In this document: one piece after another, positions 40,232 to 46,175 of the stretch
How the letters are laid out: the number at the start of each line of letters is the position of its first letter
How positions within the stretch are numbered: position 1 is the stretch's first letter
Assembly: GCA_030649945.1 (NCBI GenBank)
Contig: JAUSFE010000087.1
Span: forward strand, 1-46,175
Length of the DNA: 46,175 nucleotides
Origin: Dehalococcoidia bacterium
GTDB lineage: Bacteria; Chloroflexota; Dehalococcoidia; SM23-28-2; RBG-16-64-32
Direction: 5' to 3'
Made by a program: the position numbers and the translations under genes
Notes under the pieces: generated by a model
The model's input: the letters and a program-made list of their open reading frames with translations, nothing else
What the model was told of the DNA's origin: nothing
Databases searched by the model: none

Positions 40232-41745
40232 TGGTTGCCCCAAACGGCCGCCTTAACGGCCCCCAATCCCTCAACTCCTACATCAAGTCCATCTGCGACA
40301 TCATGCGCCGTGCCAACTGCGCCGGCGCCCTACAGTACGTCCCTGAACTCACCTGGATGCTCTTCCTACGCATCCTGGATGACCGCGAAGAGCAGGACGC
40401 CGCACGCGCCACTGCCGTAGGATCAGCCTTCACTCCATCCCTGACCTATCCTTACCGCTGGCAGGACTGGGCGGCCCTCGACGGCCAGAAGCGCGAAGCT
40501 CTAACCGGAAGCGGCAGCGCGTCAGGAGATTTCGTCCAGTTCGTGAACGGCGGGCTGCTGCCACACATCGGCACCCTCCATCTTGCTCCAGACGCCACGC
40601 CGCGCCAGAAGGTGGTCTCCCAAGTCTTTTCATCAGTTGCGCGCACGCGCATCGACACCGAGAAGAACCTCCTCGACATCATCGACAAACTCGATGCCCT
40701 CGAACCGGACTCGGTAGACGATACCCACGTCTTCACCCTCTCGCAGGTGTACGAGGGCCTCCTTCTCAAGATGGGCGAGAAGAACAATGATGGCGGCCAG
40801 TTCTTCACGCCTCGCGAGATTATCCGTGCTATGGTCCGCGCCGTCGATCCAAAGATCGGCGAGACTGTCTACGACCCATGCTGCGGAACTGGAGGCTTCC
40901 TCGCCCAGGCCAACGAGTATATGCGCACCCAAGCCGACAGCCCCGAGACGATTCAGACACTTGGCGAGGGCACGTTCTACGGCAAGGAGAAGGACGACCT
41001 TGCTTACCCTGTAGCCCTCGCGAACCTCGTCCTCCACGGCATCGACGAGCCCCACATCTGGCACGGCAATACGCTTACCGAGCAGATGGCCTATTCGGGT
41101 CTGTGGGAAGGCGCCCCGGCAACCTTCGATGTTGTCCTCACCAACCCGCCCTTCGGCGGAAGGGAGGGCCCAGAGGCGCAGACCAGATTCCCCTACAAGA
41201 CCCGCTCGACGCAGGTCCTATTCCTTCAGGAAGTGATGGAGAAGCTGAAAGAGGGCGGGCGCTGCGGCATCGTCGTAGACGAGGGCTTCCTGTTCCGCAC
41301 CAACGAAACCGCCTTCGTCCAGACCAAGCGCAAGCTCCTCGACGAGTTCGATGTCTCGTGCATCGTCTCTCTCCCTGCCGGCGTCTTCATGAACGCAGGT
41401 GCGGCGGCCAAGACGAACCTCCTCTTCTTCACCAAGGGCCCTCCTACCGCGTCCATCTGGTACTACGACGTTTCGGATGTCAAAGTCACCAAGCGACAGC
41501 CATTCACGCTCGACCGTTTTGACGAGTTCCTCACGCTACTCCCCACCCGTGCCGACAGTGACCGCAGCTGGTCTGTACCGGCAGAAGAGCTAAAGGCCAA
41601 GAGTTACGACCTCAAAGCCGTCAACCCCAACCGCAAGCCCGTCGAAGATACTCGCACGCCGGAAGAGCTTTTCCAGATCATCGAGGACAAGGGACGCGAA
41701 GTCGAAAAGGCGGTAGCGGAACTGCGGGCCACCTTGTCACGTTAG
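40231..41745 (+). CDS. hsdM: Type I DNA methyltransferase subunit M (N6-adenine)
   Basis: 504 residues. The N-terminal HsdM domain (PQSLNSYIKSICDIMRR) precedes the methyltransferase core: motif X-like GQFFTPREIIRAMVRAV, motif I DPCCGTGGF (215-223) and motif IV NPPFGG (305-310), the N6-adenine signature. It methylates adenine with SAM in complex with HsdS. The start overlaps the hsdS stop (TAATG), completing the R-S-M operon. All motifs are intact. Confidence 0.94.
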   Translation: MVAPNGRLNGPQSLNSYIKSICDIMRRANCAGALQYVPELTWMLFLRILDDREEQDAARATAVGSAFTPSLTYPYRWQDWAALDGQKREALTGSGSASGDFVQFVNGGLLPHIGTLHLAPDATPRQKVVSQVFSSVARTRIDTEKNLLDIIDKLDALEPDSVDDTHVFTLSQVYEGLLLKMGEKNNDGGQFFTPREIIRAMVRAVDPKIGETVYDPCCGTGGFLAQANEYMRTQADSPETIQTLGEGTFYGKEKDDLAYPVALANLVLHGIDEPHIWHGNTLTEQMAYSGLWEGAPATFDVVLTNPPFGGREGPEAQTRFPYKTRSTQVLFLQEVMEKLKEGGRCGIVVDEGFLFRTNETAFVQTKRKLLDEFDVSCIVSLPAGVFMNAGAAAKTNLLFFTKGPPTASIWYYDVSDVKVTKRQPFTLDRFDEFLTLLPTRADSDRSWSVPAEELKAKSYDLKAVNPNRKPVEDTRTPEELFQIIEDKGREVEKAVAELRATLSR

Positions 41746-41844
41746 ATTGGCCTGCTGGCCACTCACTGCCACCGCCCCCTTCGCGCTCCGCGCCCCATTC
41801 GCTATCCTCAGAGTAGCCCCCGCGCGTTCCCATCGCCTGGCCTA

Positions 41845-41888
41845 TTGATTGAACGGGCGCCCGAAGGCTTTACCCACCGTTCAATCAA
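41845..41888. repeat. 12-bp inverted repeat, TTGATTGAACGG type
   Basis: TTGATTGAACGG (41845-41856) and CCGTTCAATCAA (41877-41888) are exact reverse complements around a 20-base loop. Confidence 0.75.
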
Positions 41889-42007
41889 ACCAACCGGCCT
41901 GCCCGGCCCCGCAGAGGCCCCGCGTCCAGATACGCGGAGGCGGAAAAACCGCGAAAATGCCAAACAAACTCACCGCACAACAATCAACCAGCAGATACAA
42001 ACCGCCC

Positions 42008-42050
42008 CGGTCAATCAGAAATTAGATACGGAAACCCGCCTGATTGACCG
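42008..42050. repeat. 11-bp inverted repeat, opposite polarity to the first
   Basis: CGGTCAATCAG (42008-42018) and CTGATTGACCG (42040-42050) are exact reverse complements around a 21-base loop. The arms share the TGATTGA core with the inverted repeat at 41845-41888, but here the arm orientation is reversed. Confidence 0.75.
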
Positions 42051-42062
42051 CTGGCCTCATCT

Positions 42063-42088
42063 CCCCTCTCCCGCGCCCGGGAGAGGGG
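42063..42088 (-). terminator. GC hairpin just after the ABC permease stop
   Basis: CCCCTCTCCCG-CGCC-CGGGAGAGGGG is a perfect 11-bp stem starting 14 bases past the permease stop on the - strand. It has no T run. It may act as a terminator or be one of the widespread CCCCTCTCCC repeats. Confidence 0.5.
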
Positions 42089-42101
42089 CCGGGGGTGAGG
42101 G

Positions 42102-45100
42102 CTACTCGTAGCGCAGCGCTTCCGCCGTGGGGATGCGCGCCGCCTGCTGCGAAGGGATCCACGTCATCAGCAGCGACGCCACGAAGGTGAAGACGCCTAT
42201 GCCGGCGATCTGCAGCCAGGGCACGAAGTAGCTCTTGCCGTCGCCGGGGAACTCCTCGCTCGTCACCAGGAAATACGATAGCCACAGCGCCAGTCCCATG
42301 CCGGAGAAGATGCCCATCAGGGTCACAAACGATGACTCCAGCAGGAAGCTGAGCGCCACCATGCTGCGCTTGTAGCCGATGGCCCGCAGCATGCCGATGT
42401 GCTGCCGCCGCTCCACCACCGTGCGGAAGGCGATCACCCCCACGGCCGCTATGCCCACGAACAGCCCCAGCCCCATGAACGCCTGCATCAGGTAGAGGAA
42501 GTTCCGCGAGAGCGCCTGGTTCTTGTCCGCGATCTCCTTCAGAGACTTCGCCTGCACCCCCGCCGTCAACAGCGACGACTCGATCTCCCGGGCCACCGCC
42601 TTCGATTCGCCGGGGCTGTTCAGCGCCACGTAGTGCACGGAGAACTCCGCCTCGCCGAACACCCCGCGGTACGTGCGGTCGCTGATGAAGACACCCTGGA
42701 AGTTGCTGCTGGACCCGAAGGCGATAACGCCGATGACGGTCAGCTTCCTGGTCTGGCCGGAGGCGGGGTCACGCACCTCCACGGGCACCGGGTCGAAGAC
42801 GTCGTCCTTGATCTCAACGCCGGATAGCGTGAACTCCTGGGGGCCGAAGCCGGACCGCACCGCGAAGGCATCGATCAGCGCTACGTCCTCCTGCGTCTTC
42901 AGCGCCTGCCAGACCTCGGCCTCGCTCGCCATCCCGCGGGCGCGCGCCTCCAGCGGGATCTGCCCGCCGTCAATGAAGGCGTCGTCCACGCCCTTCACCA
43001 GGTAGTTCTGGAACTTCGCGCCCTCGCCGCTGCGCACCTCCACGGCGTTGAACCCACCCTCCATCTCGATGCGGCCCACGGCCCGGAACCCCTGCGGCGA
43101 CTGCGAGCCCTGGGCGGCGAGCGCCGCCGGCAGGTCCGCGATGGCGTTGTTGCGGTTCTCCACCACCTGCACGTCCCAGCCCCCGCGCGATTCGTCCCGC
43201 AGGAACAGCCTGTCGAAGTTCAGGTTCATCGTGGACATCATCGTCAGCGCGAAGACCACCAGCGAGATCATCGCCAGCGTCATGCCCGTGCGGAAGCGGT
43301 TGTGCAGCGGATACGCGATGGCCGTCTTCAACGCCGGCAGAATCGAGCCGAAGACGCCGCCGGCGCGGGACACCACCGCCAGGATGACGTCCGCGTTGTA
43401 GATGAGGACGAAGGTCGAAGCGGTGACCATCGCCACCCCGCTCAGGAAAAACATCTCGATCCCGGCATCGAACTCGCCGAACAGGAACTCCAGCCGCCTG
43501 CCCGCCAGCAGGCCCCAGAAGATGACGAGCCCCAGCCCCATCGCCGTGTACACGGGCCGGTCCGGCGCCCTGGACACCGTCAGCAGCCGCGCGACCCCGG
43601 CCGCGGTCAGGGAGAAGCCCAGCGCGAACGGGAACGCCTGGCCCGCCTGTATCCCCAGGGTGAGCAGCAGCGCCCCCAGGAGCACGCCGCCGACCGACAG
43701 GACGACGCCCCACTGGATGTCCAGCCCCTTGCGCATGATCAGCCAGAGGCCCAGCGGCGGCAGGGCCAGGGCCGGAATGCCCAGCAAGACCCAGAGCCAG
43801 CGCGCCTGCCGGCGCTGTCTCCGGGAGCGCGGATCCTCCAGCCCCCGGATAGCCGCCACGACGTTGAGGAAGGACACCCGCCACGAGGCGATTGTCACGG
43901 TCAGGAACGTGAGCACGACCCCCAGACTGTAGGAGATCACCAGCGTGCGCAGGGTGACGTGCGGCGTGATGGAGATGCCGAACTCCGAGAAGATGGCGGC
44001 CATGAGGTAGGCCAGCGCGAACGCCACCAGCACTCCCAGAACCGCGCCGATCATCGCCGAGAGGATGTTGTACACCGTCCCCTCCGCCACGAACATCTGC
44101 ACGAGGTGCCCGCGCTTCATGCCTACGGCCCGCGCCATGCCCATCTCCGATTTCCGCTCCGCCGCCAGCATCACGAAGATCATGATGATCAGCAGCATCC
44201 CCGCGCAGATGGAGAAGAGGCCCATGAGCAGGAAGAACGTGGTCATGAAGTTGCCGAACTGCTCGGCCAGGTCCACCGCATCACGCTTGCTGTCACCCAC
44301 GTCCAGATCCAGGCTGTTCCGCCGGAACAGCGCCTTCAGGTCGCTCTCCGTCCGCTCCACCGACGCCAGCGTGTCTCTCACGCCACCGTTGATGGACACC
44401 GCGATGAAGCCCACGCGGTCGTGCCCAAAGAGGCCGTGCAGCGTGTCCAATCTGGTCACCAAGCCCTCGCGGTTCTCCGCATCGCGCGTGCCCGTGATCA
44501 CCCTGTCTCGCACAATGTCCACAACCGTGAACTCGTGCGGCACGCTGTTGATGTACACCTGGAGGCGCTGCCCCGGCGCGCCGCCCAGCTCGTCCGCGGC
44601 CGTCTCGTTCATGAACACCTGGTCCGGGGCGAGGGTAGAGACGTCCAGGACCCGGCCGCTGCTCGCGGAGACCACATCCGGGAAGCCGGCCAAGAGGTCC
44701 TGGTCCAGCCCCACGAACGCCACCGACGGCTCGCTCAGGCGGCTCTCCTCGTTGACGACCGGCACCTCCTCGAAGAGCACGCCCATGTAGGCGTCCACGT
44801 CCGGCGGCCCGGCGTTCGCCATCGCGGCCTTGAAGCCGGCGTACTGGTCGCCCGGCACGTCGCGCGAACCCGCCAGGGCATTGGGGTGATCGCTCTCGCT
44901 CTGGCGCTCCACCGTGATGTCCACGTGCCCCAGCAGGGAGTACGCCTGGCCGCTGATGCTGTAGTCCACGGTGTCGCCGGTGGCGAAGGCGGCGGAGATG
45001 ATGAGCGTGCTGAGCATCAGCCCCAGGACGATGAGCACGGTCTGGGCCACCCGCCGCGGCATGTTGCGAAGCCCCATCTTGAAGATGATGCCGTTACGCA

Positions 45101-45194
45101 GCGCCACGTAGGCCACTGTCCCCAGGCAGACGCCCAGCATGATCAAGAGCGCGATCATGATGTAGTTCATGGGGATGCCGAAAAGCGCGTTCAA
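42102..45194 (-). CDS. FtsX-type ABC transporter permease (double FtsX domain)
   Basis: 1030 residues. An N-terminal anchor (MNYIMIALLIMLGVCLGTVAYVAL) is followed by a large extracytoplasmic MacB-like periplasmic domain (about 60-310), an FtsX domain (about 315-450: MLAAERKSEMGMARAVGMKRGHLV), a middle stretch with several membrane helices (about 475-660), a second extracytoplasmic domain (about 680-910) and a second FtsX domain at the end (MLRAIGYKRSMVALSFLLES). Such proteins export lipids, peptides or drugs, or regulate wall hydrolases, with an ABC ATPase. TTG 45194 with GAGGG upstream is chosen; ATG 45170 is possible. The ATPase gene ends eight bases before it. Confidence 0.9.
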   Translation of the reverse strand: MNALFGIPMNYIMIALLIMLGVCLGTVAYVALRNGIIFKMGLRNMPRRVAQTVLIVLGLMLSTLIISAAFATGDTVDYSISGQAYSLLGHVDITVERQSESDHPNALAGSRDVPGDQYAGFKAAMANAGPPDVDAYMGVLFEEVPVVNEESRLSEPSVAFVGLDQDLLAGFPDVVSASSGRVLDVSTLAPDQVFMNETAADELGGAPGQRLQVYINSVPHEFTVVDIVRDRVITGTRDAENREGLVTRLDTLHGLFGHDRVGFIAVSINGGVRDTLASVERTESDLKALFRRNSLDLDVGDSKRDAVDLAEQFGNFMTTFFLLMGLFSICAGMLLIIMIFVMLAAERKSEMGMARAVGMKRGHLVQMFVAEGTVYNILSAMIGAVLGVLVAFALAYLMAAIFSEFGISITPHVTLRTLVISYSLGVVLTFLTVTIASWRVSFLNVVAAIRGLEDPRSRRQRRQARWLWVLLGIPALALPPLGLWLIMRKGLDIQWGVVLSVGGVLLGALLLTLGIQAGQAFPFALGFSLTAAGVARLLTVSRAPDRPVYTAMGLGLVIFWGLLAGRRLEFLFGEFDAGIEMFFLSGVAMVTASTFVLIYNADVILAVVSRAGGVFGSILPALKTAIAYPLHNRFRTGMTLAMISLVVFALTMMSTMNLNFDRLFLRDESRGGWDVQVVENRNNAIADLPAALAAQGSQSPQGFRAVGRIEMEGGFNAVEVRSGEGAKFQNYLVKGVDDAFIDGGQIPLEARARGMASEAEVWQALKTQEDVALIDAFAVRSGFGPQEFTLSGVEIKDDVFDPVPVEVRDPASGQTRKLTVIGVIAFGSSSNFQGVFISDRTYRGVFGEAEFSVHYVALNSPGESKAVAREIESSLLTAGVQAKSLKEIADKNQALSRNFLYLMQAFMGLGLFVGIAAVGVIAFRTVVERRQHIGMLRAIGYKRSMVALSFLLESSFVTLMGIFSGMGLALWLSYFLVTSEEFPGDGKSYFVPWLQIAGIGVFTFVASLLMTWIPSQQAARIPTAEALRYE

Positions 45195-45201
45195 AGTGCC
45201 C

Positions 45202-46056
45202 TCAGGACCCAGGGGCCGTGCGGGCGGGCGCCCCGGCGGTGGGCTCGCGCGCGATCGGCTCGTCGCCGATGATCTGGCCGTCCTGCATGCGGATCAGGCG
45301 CCCGGCCCGACGGGCCACGCCGTGGTCATGCGTCACCAGCACAAACGTCTGGTGGTGCCTCTCGTTCAGGTCCGTCAGCAGGTCCATTATCTCCGTGGCG
45401 TTCTGGCTGTCCAGGTCGCCCGTCGGCTCGTCACCCCAGACGATGGCCGGCTCGTTGACGAGCGCCCGCGCGATGGTGACGCGCTGGCGCTGGCCGCCGG
45501 ACAGCTCCGCGGGCTTGTGATCCGCCCAGGGCACCAGGTGCACAACCTCCAGCGCCTGAACCGCCTGGCGCCGAGCCTCTTTGGCACGCACGCCGGAGAC
45601 GAGCAGCGGCAGCTCCACGTTCTCCACGGCAGAGAGCACCGGCAGCAGGTTGTAGAACTGGAAGACGAACCCCATGCGGCGCGCGCGGTGCTCCGTCTTC
45701 TTGTTGTCCGACATCGTCGCGAGGTTCACGCCCTCGACGTAGATCTCGCCGCTGTCGATGATTGGCTGCGCCAGGCGGTCCACTTCCGCGTCAACGCTTC
45801 CCTTCGCTTGCAGCCGCGCCACTGCCTCGGCTGGGTCGGAGACGACGCGCGTGGAAAGAGTGCCGCAACCCGTGACCAGGAACAGCAGTCCGATGAGCAG
45901 GACGGTCACGGAAAAAAACTTGCCGGTTCTTGGCAGGCAGAAAAGCCACTTCGTCAATGATCTGGATCCGGCAGTGTCAAAAGGGCATGAAACCACTTTA
46001 ACGGCCGTGCAATTGAGGAAAGACATGGGAGGCAGAATAGACCGGAGACGACGCAA
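45202..46056 (-). pseudogene. Chimeric ORF: lipoprotein N-terminus joined to an ABC ATPase lacking Walker A
   Basis: 284 codons. From residue 103 the sequence is a LolD/MacB-type ABC ATPase: [37 protein letters not shown] (Q-loop), [19 protein letters not shown] (signature), [12 protein letters not shown] (Walker B) and VTHDHGVAR (H-loop). The usual N-terminal 40 residues with Walker A (GxSGSGKST) are missing. In their place is a type II signal peptide ([15 protein letters not shown], lipobox LVTGC) and a short segment ending [11 protein letters not shown], which looks like the start of a secreted beta-lactamase-type hydrolase. The join lies at about 45745-45757 where GACAGCGGCGAG fits both parents. 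Without Walker A it cannot bind ATP normally. Either a microhomology deletion or an assembly chimera. Confidence 0.8.
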
Positions 46057-46175
46057 GTAAATACTTCTGTCGAATGCCCCTCCATTATCATCGCTCGATG
46101 AGCAGACGCTCCGGCGCTTTGATGCACGAATCCGCTCCGATACAACGGTTCGGAAAATGACGGGGCTAATTCCTC

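Larger units (their letters stand above)
41746..42101. other. Gene-free region after hsdM with paired inverted repeats
   Basis: 356 bases with no trusted coding frame. Two inverted repeats with similar arms are present (41845-41888 and 42008-42050, listed separately), a smaller one CCGCGT-CCAGAT-ACGCGG (41925-41942 region) and a GC hairpin at 42063-42088 next to the ABC permease stop. A structured RNA or a set of binding sites is possible; no promoter or T run could be assigned. Confidence 0.55.

Noticed and set aside
43302..45272. 656-codon frame on the + strand opposite the ABC permease
   Set aside because: His/Gln/Arg-rich antisense shadow of a real GC-rich gene; no start signal or family match. 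The same applies to the long antisense frames opposite hsdR (37578-39089), sir (2695-3834), pcrA (26379-27476) and the CoA-transferase (35989-37230).

Overview
The window is a GC-rich bacterial chromosome segment, probably from an uncultured member of the Chloroflexota (Dehalococcoidia-like). This is inference from the gene families (single-stranded-fork UvrD/PcrA, RibBA fusion, Actinobacteria/Chloroflexi-type Tad genes, BTAD regulator, CaiB/BaiF CoA-transferase) and from the unusually dense small palindromic and period-7 repeats. No rRNA or other marker fixes the taxon. Only two tRNAs (Thr-CGT, Phe-GAA) are present. There is no CRISPR array and no intact insertion sequence.

Layout. (1) 1-5786, + strand: a sulfur-assimilation and electron-transfer cluster with a 7Fe ferredoxin, a two-domain rhodanese, a small zinc protein, ferredoxin-type sulfite reductase, a NuoI-like 8Fe ferredoxin, two tightly packed small ORFs and a hemerythrin-like helical protein. 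(2) 5846-14660, - strand: a Tad/Flp pilus locus read right to left (tadA remnant, tadB, tadC, flp, two tadE-like, one tadG-like, a lipoprotein, a secreted PKD-like protein and a membrane LysM-BTAD regulator). It is damaged: tadA lacks its 5' half and stops at the 3' end of tRNA-Thr, and tadB carries a one-base frameshift. (3) 14685-17340: tRNA-Thr, tandem repeats, ribBA and ribE, more repeats. (4) 17345-23566: a mosaic of accessory genes (DinB-like, an IS1595 remnant, a DUF3467/DUF433/DUF5615 toxin-antitoxin-like trio, methyltransferase, GNAT, two FMN-split-barrel proteins, a serine hydrolase). (5) 23696-30410: a class III adenylate cyclase fused to a UvrD-type C-terminal domain, uvrD/pcrA itself, tandem GNAT, maf and an rlmD-like rRNA methyltransferase. 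(6) 30574-37212: zinc-ribbon membrane protein, BioD/DRTGG protein, NnrS-like protein, alanine dehydrogenase, tRNA-Phe, a small membrane protein and a CoA-transferase. (7) 37272-41745: a type I restriction-modification operon in the order hsdR-hsdS-hsdM, with a half-size hsdS. (8) 42102-46056: an FtsX-type ABC permease and a chimeric ABC ATPase that has lost its Walker A.

The most interesting points are the cyclase carrying the UvrD/PcrA C-terminal domain beside uvrD, palindromic elements that sit in frame inside uvrD and maf and encode peptide inserts, two families of covarying hairpins, the tadA/tRNA junction, and the chimeric ABC ATPase. Several of these could be assembly artefacts (tadA junction, tadB frameshift, ABC chimera), and read-level checks would settle that.
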